From contig PIZK01000003.1 of the NCBI GenBank assembly GCA_002835545.1, positions 62,001 to 126,000 on the forward strand: DNA of 64,000 nt. Reading direction: 5' to 3'. The position numbers and the translations under genes are program-made. The notes beneath the pieces were generated by a model. It worked only from the letters and a program-made list of their open reading frames with translations, had not been told where the DNA came from and did no database searches. This DNA comes from Alteromonadales bacterium alter-6D02 (lineage in GTDB: Bacteria > Pseudomonadota > Gammaproteobacteria > Enterobacterales > Psychrobiaceae). Below are positions 1 through 7,917 of the stretch, piece by piece (position 1 is the stretch's first letter; the number at the start of each line of letters is the position of its first letter).

Positions 1-206
1 TGGGTCGTTTCGATATAATCTTTTGTCGAAATGTACTTATTTACTTTTCTCCTGAAGTTAAACGGCAGATTTTTGCCAACTTTGCCAAGGTAGCTAATAA
101 AGATGGCTATTTAATGTTAGGTGCATCAGAGTCAATTAATGGCTTAACAGATGAATTCACAATGAACCGCTGTAAAGCAGGCATTGTTTATCAGGCCAAT
201 AAATAA
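1..206 (+). CDS. cheR: Chemotaxis protein methyltransferase CheR, C-terminal fragment
   Basis: This is the last 67 codons of an open frame that enters from the left edge (first full codon at position 3, TAA at 204-206). The translation begins GRFDIIFCRNVLIYF and continues through LMLGASES, which are the conserved C-terminal motifs of the SAM-dependent CheR family that methylates glutamates on chemoreceptors. CheR next to flgB is the usual order in polar flagellar loci (flgA-cheV-cheR-flgB), so cheV and flgA probably lie just outside. The N-terminal and SAM-binding part is outside the window. Confidence 0.93.
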   Translation, partial: GRFDIIFCRNVLIYFSPEVKRQIFANFAKVANKDGYLMLGASESINGLTDEFTMNRCKAGIVYQANK

Positions 207-233
207 TATATTAAGCACTATCAACTAGTTATA

Positions 234-259
234 GGGTAAGCGTTCGCTTGCCCTTTTTT
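234..259 (+). terminator. Rho-independent terminator after cheR
   Basis: A 9-bp stem (234-242 with 245-253, one G-U type pair, 2-nt loop) is followed directly by six T residues. It lies 28 bases after the cheR stop and before the flgB promoter, separating the two transcription units. Confidence 0.85.
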
Positions 260-291
260 ATTTCCTCATAAAAAATATGTTTTATTGTTTC

Positions 292-307
292 TGGCATAGC
301 TATTGCT
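292..307 (+). promoter_or_regulatory. Sigma-54 promoter of flgBCDE
   Basis: TGGCATAGCTATTGCT has GG at 293-294 and GC at 305-306, exactly ten bases apart, and matches the sigma-54 consensus TGGCAC-N5-TTGC closely. It is 34 bases upstream of the flgB start, so it should drive the flgB operon with an FlrC-type activator. Confidence 0.85.
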
Positions 308-340
308 TTATATATACAAAACCATTGAAGAGACAAAATT

Positions 341-736
341 ATGACGATCTCATTTGATAAAGCATTAGGAATTGCACAGCACACTGTGGGTATTAGAGCC
401 CAGCGTGCTGAGTTAATTGCCAGTAATATTGTGAACGCCGATACTCCGCATTATAAAGCGCGAGATATGGACTTTGCTACAGCGATGCGAAATGCGGAGT
501 CTAATTTATCTTCAAGTATGGCTAGAACTCATGATAAGCACTTTAAAGTCACTTCTTCTGTTGGTGACGGTGTGGCGTATCGTATTCCAAATCAACCTGA
601 TACTGGTGATGGCAATACAGTTGATGTACAAATGGAACGAAACTTGTATATGAAAAACGCATTGGAGTATCAGTCTAGTCTACAATTTCTCGGCGGTAAG
701 TTTAAAGGGCTTAGATTAGCCATTAAAGGATCTTAA
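341..736 (+). CDS. flgB: Flagellar basal-body rod protein FlgB
   Basis: FlgB is a proximal rod subunit assembled in the periplasm after export through the flagellar type III apparatus. The 131-residue length is typical. The N-terminus carries the rod-family motif with ASNIVNADTPHYKARD at about residues 27-42, and the C-terminal helix is the usual FlgB ending (LQFLGGKFKGLRLAIKG). It is first in a run flgB-C-D-E with 2-20 base gaps, downstream of a sigma-54 promoter. Identification is secure. Confidence 0.97.
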   Translation: MTISFDKALGIAQHTVGIRAQRAELIASNIVNADTPHYKARDMDFATAMRNAESNLSSSMARTHDKHFKVTSSVGDGVAYRIPNQPDTGDGNTVDVQMERNLYMKNALEYQSSLQFLGGKFKGLRLAIKGS

Positions 737-738
737 TT

Positions 739-1155
739 ATGAGTTTATATAATATTTTTGATGTCGCCGGTTCTGGAATGAGTGCTCAGTCATTGAGATT
801 AAATGTTACGGCATCTAATCTTGCCAATGCTAATAGTGTCAGTAGCAGCGTCGAAGAGACCTATCGTGGTCGCCATCCGGTTTTTGCCGCTGAGCTACAA
901 AAAGCTGCCGCTAATCAAGAAGAGTCAGTGCCAGTAAAAGTGTTAGGTATAGTTGAAGATCAAGATCCTTTACGCCAAGAGTATAACCCTAATCACCCAT
1001 TGGCAGATGAAAACGGTTATATATATAAGCCGAATGTCAATGTGATGGAGGAGATGGCCAATATGATGTCAGCTTCACGTTCTTATCAAACTAATGTGCA
1101 AGTCGCTGATGCTGCAAAGCAAATGCTAATGAAAACACTGCAATTAGGTAAATAG
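739..1155 (+). CDS. flgC: Flagellar basal-body rod protein FlgC
   Basis: FlgC is the second proximal rod protein. The 138-residue product has the N-terminal rod motif (SGMSAQSLRLNVTASNLANA, residues 12-31) and the C-terminal PNVNVMEEMANMM and SRSYQTNVQ segment shared by rod and hook proteins. It begins two bases after the flgB stop, indicating translational coupling in the rod operon. Confidence 0.97.
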   Translation: MSLYNIFDVAGSGMSAQSLRLNVTASNLANANSVSSSVEETYRGRHPVFAAELQKAAANQEESVPVKVLGIVEDQDPLRQEYNPNHPLADENGYIYKPNVNVMEEMANMMSASRSYQTNVQVADAAKQMLMKTLQLGK

Positions 1156-1166
1156 GGGAATTAGTA

Positions 1167-1856
1167 ATGAGCACAATTGATACTAGTAATGCTTATCTAG
1201 ATTCGATGCGCTGGCAAAAAGAGCCAGTGAAAGTTGATGATGGTTCTAATCAGACATTAGATCAAGAGGACTTTCTTCGCTTATTGACTGAGCAGTTAGC
1301 AATGCAAGATCCATCAAAACCTGTTGATAATGATCAGATGATTTCACAAATGGCTTCCTTTAGTACGGTGGAAGGTATTTCTCAAATGACCAATCAGTTT
1401 GAAGATTTAAATTCGGTTATGACATCTTCTCAAGCATTACAGGCTTCGAGCTTGGTCGGTCAAAAAGTTCTCATTCCTGCGAATGTGGGGCATGTTAAGC
1501 CTGGTGAAAGTATTGAGGCGGTTATTAGTTTACCTGAAGCAACCCCTGGTATGTCAGTTCGTATAGAGAACGAAACGGGTGAGTTAATTAAAACTATCAA
1601 GCTGGCTAATATGCCGGCAGGTAATAATGAATTCACTTGGGATGGCACTAACGAAAAGGGAGAAGCTGTGCCTGAAGGTAATTATTCAATTAAAGCCACT
1701 GGCAGTGTTGGTGGAGAACAACAAGAATTAGCTGTTTCAACATACAGTCATGTAGCGAGCGTTAGCTTAGGGAATTCTGCTAACGGCGTAGTATTAAATT
1801 TAAGAGGGCTAGGCAACATTTCACTGAATGAAGTGTTAGCAGTTGCCGAAGGTTAA
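1167..1856 (+). CDS. flgD: Flagellar hook capping protein FlgD
   Basis: FlgD forms the scaffold cap for hook polymerisation and is later displaced. The 229-residue product has the conserved N-terminal signature LDQEDFLRLLTEQLAMQDP followed by a Gln/Met-rich helix, then a FlgD Ig-like/Tudor-like C-terminal part containing NNEFTWDGTNEKGEAVPEG. It lies between flgC and flgE in the normal order, with short gaps and a GGGGAA ribosome site. Confidence 0.96.
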   Translation: MSTIDTSNAYLDSMRWQKEPVKVDDGSNQTLDQEDFLRLLTEQLAMQDPSKPVDNDQMISQMASFSTVEGISQMTNQFEDLNSVMTSSQALQASSLVGQKVLIPANVGHVKPGESIEAVISLPEATPGMSVRIENETGELIKTIKLANMPAGNNEFTWDGTNEKGEAVPEGNYSIKATGSVGGEQQELAVSTYSHVASVSLGNSANGVVLNLRGLGNISLNEVLAVAEG

Positions 1857-1876
1857 TCTGAAAAGAGGGTTTTAAA

Positions 1877-3193
1877 ATGTCTTTTAATATCGCACTAAGT
1901 GGCATCGCTGCATCAAAGAAAGATTTGGATGTGACGGCCAATAATATTGCTAACGTAAACACTATCGGCTTTAAAGAGTCTCGTGCAGAATTTGCCGATG
2001 TCTATGCCTCCTCATTATTTACTAACTCAAAAACGAAGGCCGGTGACGGTGCAACAACAGCGCAAGTTGCACAGCAATTCCACCAAGGTAGCTTGTCTTT
2101 CACTAATAATGCGTTAGATTTGGCGATTACTGGTCCAGGTTTTTTTGTAACGTCAGATGGCCTTGACTCTAAAGATTTAACGTTTACGCGAGCAGGTGCC
2201 TTTAAATTAAACAATGAAAACTTCATTGTCGATTCAAAAGGTAACTACTTACAAACGTATCCGGTAAATACTGATGGCACCTCAGCTGCCATCAACCTTA
2301 CATCGACTAATGGAATTCAGATCCCTGAAACAGCGGGTGTTCCGGTAATGTCTAGTGAAGTCACCATGTCAGCGAACTTACCTGCAAACGCTACAGCGAA
2401 AGATTTAAGTTTATTCGACCATACAGACCCAACGACTTACAACCACTCAACATCGATTACAATTTATGACTCATTAGGTGAGTCACATGTACAAACCAGT
2501 TACTTTGTAAAGGATGTCTCTGCACCAAATCAATGGGCACAGTTTACTGCAGTTGATGGCATTAAAGTTGATGTTGCTTCAGCGGCTTCTCCAACTGCAG
2601 CGACTGCTGGTACCGGCCACGTTGGAGCATTAATTAATTTTGATACCAGTGGTATTTATCAGCCACCTGCAGCGCCAGCTAGTCCTGATATTGTATTAGA
2701 AGCATTAGGCACACCAGGTGCTGGTGTTTATCCAACAGGTGCTGATGGTACACAAGCGGTTACAATCAAACTTGATGAGCCAACACAATTCTCGTCTGGC
2801 TTTGAAGTGACTTCTCTTGAGCAAAATGGTTTAACGGTTGGTCGATTAACCGGGGTAGAAATTGGCCCAGATGGTTTAGTTAAAGCAACTTACAGTAATG
2901 GTAGTGCTGAGCCACTGGGGCGAGTTGCTATGGCGCGCTTTAGAAATGAACAAGGTTTAACGCAAATTGGTAATACATCTTGGAAGGCGAGTCAAGATTC
3001 TGGCGAGCCATTACCAGGTGAAGGCGATAGCGGCACCTTCGGTACGATTAACTCGGCTGCATTAGAGCAAGCGAATGTCGATTTAACGACAGAGTTGGTA
3101 GACTTAATTACCGCTCAACGTAACTTCCAAGCTAACTCAAGAGCACTAGAAGTGAATCAAACATTATCTCAAACTATTTTGCAAATTAGATAA
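1877..3193 (+). CDS. flgE: Flagellar hook protein FlgE
   Basis: FlgE polymerises into the hook. The 438-residue product begins MSFNIALSGIAASKKDLDVT with the rod/hook N-terminal motif NNIANVNTIGFKESRAEF, has a FlgE D2 domain in the middle (NHSTSITIYDSLGESH), and ends with the C-terminal rod/hook domain (LVDLITAQRNFQANSRALE). It is the last gene of the first flg block; a large hairpin follows before flgF. Confidence 0.97.
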   Translation: MSFNIALSGIAASKKDLDVTANNIANVNTIGFKESRAEFADVYASSLFTNSKTKAGDGATTAQVAQQFHQGSLSFTNNALDLAITGPGFFVTSDGLDSKDLTFTRAGAFKLNNENFIVDSKGNYLQTYPVNTDGTSAAINLTSTNGIQIPETAGVPVMSSEVTMSANLPANATAKDLSLFDHTDPTTYNHSTSITIYDSLGESHVQTSYFVKDVSAPNQWAQFTAVDGIKVDVASAASPTAATAGTGHVGALINFDTSGIYQPPAAPASPDIVLEALGTPGAGVYPTGADGTQAVTIKLDEPTQFSSGFEVTSLEQNGLTVGRLTGVEIGPDGLVKATYSNGSAEPLGRVAMARFRNEQGLTQIGNTSWKASQDSGEPLPGEGDSGTFGTINSAALEQANVDLTTELVDLITAQRNFQANSRALEVNQTLSQTILQIR

Positions 3194-3200
3194 TGACTTC

Positions 3201-3251
3201 AACCATTTGTTTCGTAACACCTTTGTTTGGGTGTTACGAAGTGAAATGGTT
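3201..3251 (+). terminator. Long hairpin between flgE and flgF
   Basis: An 11-bp perfect inner stem (3211-3221 with 3230-3240) is extended by an 8-bp perfect outer stem (3201-3208 with 3244-3251) across a small internal loop. It sits seven bases after the flgE stop. There is no T run behind it, so it is either a 3'-end stabilising/processing hairpin or a weak terminator. Confidence 0.6.
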
Positions 3252-3297
3252 AAATATCTCCTCCCTTTATTTTCACTCTTAATTTTACCCATACTAT

Positions 3298-3313
3298 TGG
3301 CATACCTGTTGCA
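3298..3313 (+). promoter_or_regulatory. Sigma-54 promoter of flgFGHIJ
   Basis: TGGCATACCTGTTGCA has GG at 3299-3300 and GC at 3311-3312 with ten bases between them. It is 60 bases upstream of the flgF start and restarts transcription after the flgE hairpin. Confidence 0.85.
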
Positions 3314-3372
3314 TTTATCTTGTTATGAACTGCTAATCCTAGCAAATTGATAATTTATTGACGGGGTGAAAT

Positions 3373-4116
3373 ATGGATAAATTACTTTATATATCCATGA
3401 GTGGCGCCAAAGAAAACCTCAATGCTACTGCATTGCGAGCGAACAATTTAGCTAATGCCAAAACCACAGGTTTTAAATCTGATATTGAGCAAGCACGCTC
3501 AATGCAGGCTTTTGGCGAAGGCATGCCGACACGAGTGTTTTCGTTGACAGAGCGTCCGGCTCAAGACTTTACTTCGGGTCCTTTAATTTCTACTTCTCGA
3601 GACTTAGACGTTGCTGTTCAAGGCGAAGGTTGGTTAGTCGTGCAAGCTGAGGATGGTTCACAAGCATTGTCTCGCGCTGGATCGTTACAAATTGATAATG
3701 CCGGTATGTTACGTAACGCTGCTGGACAGTTCATTATGGGTGATGGAGGGCCGATAGCACTCCCAATACCGGTTGATGAATTGAATATTGGTAGTGACGG
3801 AACAATCACTGTTAGACCTCAAGGGGCTCCAGCGACAGTAATTGAAGAAGTTGGCCGCTTACAACTGGTTAACCCAGAACGGCAAAACTTGGTCAAAGGT
3901 AATGATGGCTTATTTCGCCTTAAAGATGGTGGCGAGTTCGTGAATGACGCAGAAGTAACGATTGCTAGTGGCATGCTTGAAGGAAGTAATGTTAACTCAG
4001 TCAGTGAAATGGTGGATTTAATTAGCTTACAGCGCCAATTTGATATGCAAGTTAAGATGATGAAAACAGCAGAAGAAGTTGATACATCACAAGATCGTTT
4101 ATTGCGTCTAGGATAA
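3373..4116 (+). CDS. flgF: Flagellar basal-body rod protein FlgF
   Basis: FlgF is a proximal rod subunit joining FlgB/C to the distal rod. The 247-residue product starts MDKLLYISMSGAKENLNATA, carries ANNLANAKTTGFKSD at about residues 28-42, and has the C-terminal MLEGSNVNSVSEMVDLISLQ segment common to FlgF/FlgG/FlgE. It is directly behind its own sigma-54 promoter and 15 bases before flgG. Confidence 0.96.
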   Translation: MDKLLYISMSGAKENLNATALRANNLANAKTTGFKSDIEQARSMQAFGEGMPTRVFSLTERPAQDFTSGPLISTSRDLDVAVQGEGWLVVQAEDGSQALSRAGSLQIDNAGMLRNAAGQFIMGDGGPIALPIPVDELNIGSDGTITVRPQGAPATVIEEVGRLQLVNPERQNLVKGNDGLFRLKDGGEFVNDAEVTIASGMLEGSNVNSVSEMVDLISLQRQFDMQVKMMKTAEEVDTSQDRLLRLG

Positions 4117-4131
4117 TTTAGGAGATTAATT

Positions 4132-4920
4132 ATGCATGCAGCATTGTGGATAAGTAAATCGGGCTTAGATGCTCAACAAACAGATATTGCAACAATTTCA
4201 AATAACTTAGCGAATGCTAGTACCGTTGGCTTTAAGAAGTCTCGAGCGGTCTTTGAAGACTTGCTCTATCAAAACATTAATCAGCCTGGTGGTAAATCAT
4301 CACAAAATACAGAGCTACCAGCCGGTTTAATGTTGGGTGCTGGTACTAAAGTGGTGGCAACTCAAAAAGAGTTTTCGCAAGGTAATATGCTAACCACAGA
4401 AAACCCTCTAGATTTGATGCTTGAGGGTGATGGCTTCTTTGAAATTTTAATGCCCGATGGAAATGTTGGCTATACCCGTAATGGCCAATTTATGTTGAAC
4501 GAAGAAGGGCAAATTGTGACCCCAGGCAGTGGCTATTTAGTCCAGCCTGCAATTACTATCCCTCAAGATGCGGTGAGTATATCGGTATCTTCTGAAGGTG
4601 AAGTGTCTGTACGCCAGCGTGGGCAAGCTGAAAATACTGTAGTGGGGCAATTAACTGTTTCTAACTTTATCAATCCACAAGGATTAGAGCCGATGGGACA
4701 GAACTTATACACTGAAACCGGTGTCAGTGGTGCTCCTATACAAGGAACCCCAGGGCTTGATGGCCTAGGGTCAGTACGTCAAGGAGCACTTGAGACCTCT
4801 AACGTTAATGTGACAGAGGAACTTGTTAATTTAATAGAGTCACAACGTGTTTATGAGATGAACTCTAAAGTTATCTCGTCGGTTGATCAAATGATGAGCT
4901 TTGTTACACAGCAGCTTTAA
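4132..4920 (+). CDS. flgG: Flagellar distal rod protein FlgG
   Basis: FlgG builds the distal rod that crosses the peptidoglycan and outer membrane. Length (262 residues) is the family norm. It starts MHAALWISKSGLDAQQTDIA, with NNLANASTVGFKKSRAVFED near residue 24 and a C-terminal LETSNVNVTEELVNLIESQRVYEMNSKVI split over the rod/hook signature. A 'TTTAGGAGATT' ribosome site precedes the ATG. Confidence 0.97.
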   Translation: MHAALWISKSGLDAQQTDIATISNNLANASTVGFKKSRAVFEDLLYQNINQPGGKSSQNTELPAGLMLGAGTKVVATQKEFSQGNMLTTENPLDLMLEGDGFFEILMPDGNVGYTRNGQFMLNEEGQIVTPGSGYLVQPAITIPQDAVSISVSSEGEVSVRQRGQAENTVVGQLTVSNFINPQGLEPMGQNLYTETGVSGAPIQGTPGLDGLGSVRQGALETSNVNVTEELVNLIESQRVYEMNSKVISSVDQMMSFVTQQL

Positions 4921-4988
4921 GAATTTATATGAAAAGCTAGCTGATGAGCTTATTTGTATAGCACTAGGTTTTTGTAGAGGGTGAAAAA

Positions 4989-5663
4989 ATGAAAAAATTT
5001 TTATTGTTAGCAGGTGTTAGCCTATTGGTTGGTTGTGCCAATACTAATAATAAGCCGATTGCAGATGATCCATATTATGCACCAATTTATCCAGCTACAC
5101 CTCCAAAACAAATTGTTAAGACAGGCTCGCTGTTTGATGTTAATCAGCTAGATAGCTTATATGCCGATGTTAAAGCACGTCGTGTTGGCGATATTATTGA
5201 AGTTATTTTGAGTGAAAGCACCTCAGCAAAGAAAAATGCGAATAGTAATACTAAAAAAGAAAATAGCGTGACGCTATCGCCTGTCACAGGATTAGGAAAA
5301 AACGTCACCATTGGCGGCAACACATTAGATTTTGGTTTAGATCAAGACAGTGAGTTTAAAGGTACAGGTAGTGCAGACCAATCAAATAGTTTAAGTGGAT
5401 CTATTTCGGTGAGTGTGGTGCAAGTGCTAGGTAATGGCAATTTAATTGTACGCGGTGAGAAATGGATAACCATTAACAATGGTGATGAGTTCATTCGCCT
5501 TAACGGCATCGTACGACCACAAGATATTAGTGCGGATAATCAAATCGAATCAATACGCGTTGCAAACGCTAGAATTCAGTATTCTGGCACAGGATCTTTC
5601 GCTGATGCACAAAAAGCTGGATGGTTGGCACGATTCTTTAATAGTAATTGGTGGCCGTTTTAA
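4989..5663 (+). CDS. flgH: Flagellar L-ring lipoprotein FlgH
   Basis: FlgH forms the outer-membrane L ring around the rod. The 224-residue product has a lipoprotein signal with lipobox LVGC, placing the lipidated Cys at residue 16, and the family core [20 protein letters not shown] and [17 protein letters not shown]. It is followed closely by flgI, its P-ring partner. Confidence 0.97.
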   Translation: MKKFLLLAGVSLLVGCANTNNKPIADDPYYAPIYPATPPKQIVKTGSLFDVNQLDSLYADVKARRVGDIIEVILSESTSAKKNANSNTKKENSVTLSPVTGLGKNVTIGGNTLDFGLDQDSEFKGTGSADQSNSLSGSISVSVVQVLGNGNLIVRGEKWITINNGDEFIRLNGIVRPQDISADNQIESIRVANARIQYSGTGSFADAQKAGWLARFFNSNWWPF

Positions 5664-5692
5664 TCCGTCAATTTTGTGTCAGGAGATTTTTA

Positions 5693-6844
5693 ATGAAAAA
5701 GCTTACTCTAATTACTTACTTTATACTGTTATGCTCTCTATTTTTTGGGTGTGTTGAACAGGCTAAAGCACAAAGAATCAAGGATTTAGCTTCTGTTAAA
5801 GGTGTCCGTTCAAATCAGCTCGTTGGCTATGGCTTAGTCGTTGGCCTACCTGGTACTGGCGAGCAAAGCCCTTTTACTGACCAAAGCTTCATGACGATGT
5901 TACGGAATTTTGGCATATCTATGCCAGCAGGGGTTAAACCTAAGATTAAAAACGTAGCAGCGGTCGCCATTCATGCGGATTTAAATGCATTCGCCAAACC
6001 TGGCCAAAATATTGACATTACCGTTTCTTCTGTTGGTAGCGCTAAAAGTCTACGCGGCGGCACCTTACTTAGGACTTTTTTGAAAGGTCTCGACGGTAAT
6101 GTGTATGCGGTTGCTCAAGGTAGTTTGATGGTGTCAGGATTTAGTGCCAGTGGCGATGACGGCTCTAAAGTGATTCAAAATACCCCAACAGTTGGCCGAA
6201 TCCCTAATGGCGCGATTGTTGAACGTGAGGTGCCTAACTCGTTTGCTCAAGGTGATTACATTACCTTTAACTTACACAACCCTGACTTCACAACAGCTCA
6301 AGCTTTTGCCAGTACGATTAATCAAAAGTTTGGCGGCGGTGTAACGGGCACTACAGATATTGTTGAACCAAGTGCCAATGATGTTGCAAAAGCGATTGAT
6401 GCCACATCAATTAATGTCAGAGCGCCAAGAGACGTATCACAACGTATTTATTTCTTGTCTGTACTTGAAAACTTAGATGTAACGCCAGCAACAGCTGCGG
6501 CAAAAATTATTGTTAACTCACGTACTGGTACTATTGTGATTGGTCAACAGGTTCGTTTAAAGCCTGCGGCGATTACTCACGGCTCATTAACGGTAACCAT
6601 TGCTGAAAACCCAGCAGTCATTCAGCCAAACCCATTGGCGAATGGTGAAACAGCCGTTGAAGATGACACAATTATTGACGTAAACCGTAATGACAGTCGC
6701 ATGTTTAAGTTTATTCCAGGTACGACTCTGGACGAACTCGTCCAAGCGGTAAACTTGGTGGGAGCTTCACCTTCTGATCTTATGGCTATTTTAGAAGCCT
6801 TAAAACAAGCAGGTTCGTTACACGGCGAACTAATCGTTATTTAA
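5693..6844 (+). CDS. flgI: Flagellar P-ring protein FlgI
   Basis: FlgI forms the periplasmic P ring. I choose the ATG at 5693 because an AGGAGA site sits eight bases upstream and the protein then begins with a Sec signal (Lys-Lys, a hydrophobic stretch, cleavage likely after AKA before [11 protein letters not shown]). An in-frame start at 5648 would lie inside flgH and spoil the signal peptide. The 383-residue length and motifs [18 protein letters not shown] and [19 protein letters not shown] are typical. Confidence 0.96.
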   Translation: MKKLTLITYFILLCSLFFGCVEQAKAQRIKDLASVKGVRSNQLVGYGLVVGLPGTGEQSPFTDQSFMTMLRNFGISMPAGVKPKIKNVAAVAIHADLNAFAKPGQNIDITVSSVGSAKSLRGGTLLRTFLKGLDGNVYAVAQGSLMVSGFSASGDDGSKVIQNTPTVGRIPNGAIVEREVPNSFAQGDYITFNLHNPDFTTAQAFASTINQKFGGGVTGTTDIVEPSANDVAKAIDATSINVRAPRDVSQRIYFLSVLENLDVTPATAAAKIIVNSRTGTIVIGQQVRLKPAAITHGSLTVTIAENPAVIQPNPLANGETAVEDDTIIDVNRNDSRMFKFIPGTTLDELVQAVNLVGASPSDLMAILEALKQAGSLHGELIVI

Positions 6845-6857
6845 GGAGGGAATTGAC

Positions 6858-7868
6858 ATGGATTCATTAGCTAAACAATTGATGCCAAGCAATACGCGTG
6901 TTGCGCAATCAAATTATCAAGATGTCGCCTCTTTAGATAATCTTCGTAAAGAAGCTCAACAAGATGAGAAAAAAGCGTTAGAGAAAGTGGCTAAGCAATT
7001 TGAAGGCATCTTCATGAAGATGTTACTTAAAAGTATGCGTGAAGCAAATAAAGCGTTTGAGTCAGACTCTCCGCTTAATAGCCAGAGTAGTGAGACCTAT
7101 CGAAATATGTATGATGATCAAATGGCTCTAGATTTGAGCCAAAACGGAAGCCTTGGCCTCTCAGAACTTATCGTCCAGCAATTAAGCCCGCAAACGTCTA
7201 ATGTAATGCCAGCTGCGGCATTGCGTACTCAAAGTCTGCCTGCGATGGAGGCGACATCGCTAAAAACGTCGAGCCTTGATAGTGATATCCGCAAGAAAAT
7301 AGAGCGTGTATTTTCAGGTAATGACTACGGTAACTTAGCTAGTGCTATTCCAGCGGCAAAATCACAGCCTGAAAAAGTCGAGCAAAGTGCGAATCCATCA
7401 TTTACTTCACCTGCCGACTTCGTTAATCAGTTGATGCCGTATGCTAAAAAGGCTGCCGCTGCATTAGGCGGTTCACCAAGTGTACTTATTGCTCAAGCGG
7501 CATTAGAAACCGGTTGGGGGCAAAAAATAGTCAATAAACCGTCACAAGAATCAAGTTTTAATTTATTCAATATCAAAGCGGATAATCGCTGGCAAGGTGA
7601 GCATGCGACGGTTTCAACTCTTGAATATCGTGACGGTGTTGCAGTTCGTGAAAAGGCCCAGTTCAGGGCTTATGATGGCCTAGAGCAAAGCTTTGATGAC
7701 TTTACTCAGTTCTTACAAAACTCACCCCGTTATCAACCAGCGTTAGAGAAAATTTCAAATCCGGCAAGCTTTTTGCAAGGATTACAACAAGCCGGTTATG
7801 CGACAGATCCAAATTACGCATCAAAGATCATGTCGGTACTGTCCAGGGTCAATCAATTAGCGAACTAG
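6858..7868 (+). CDS. flgJ: Bifunctional rod cap and peptidoglycan hydrolase FlgJ
   Basis: The N-terminal ~110 residues form the rod-capping domain (KQFEGIFMKMLLKSMREAN). The C-terminal half, about residues 185-335, is a glucosaminidase-type muramidase domain with ALETGWGQ, where Glu217 is the expected catalytic acid, and the YRDGVAVREKAQFRAYD segment. This two-domain form is the usual beta/gammaproteobacterial FlgJ. It opens a local gap in the peptidoglycan for the rod. Length 336 residues is normal. Confidence 0.95.
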   Translation: MDSLAKQLMPSNTRVAQSNYQDVASLDNLRKEAQQDEKKALEKVAKQFEGIFMKMLLKSMREANKAFESDSPLNSQSSETYRNMYDDQMALDLSQNGSLGLSELIVQQLSPQTSNVMPAAALRTQSLPAMEATSLKTSSLDSDIRKKIERVFSGNDYGNLASAIPAAKSQPEKVEQSANPSFTSPADFVNQLMPYAKKAAAALGGSPSVLIAQAALETGWGQKIVNKPSQESSFNLFNIKADNRWQGEHATVSTLEYRDGVAVREKAQFRAYDGLEQSFDDFTQFLQNSPRYQPALEKISNPASFLQGLQQAGYATDPNYASKIMSVLSRVNQLAN

Positions 7869-7917
7869 TCATTTAGTTAATCGGTTGTGATGTTTTCTCG
7901 AGGTAAGGAATAAAGTT

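Noticed and set aside
130-143. FleQ-like box in the end of cheR (GTCAATTAATGGCT)
   Set aside because: Only one half-site is intact and the bases are constrained by the conserved CheR coding sequence.
5648-5692. Upstream in-frame start for flgI
   Set aside because: It lies inside flgH, lacks a ribosome site and would put 15 residues before a clear Sec signal peptide that starts at the ATG with AGGAGA upstream.
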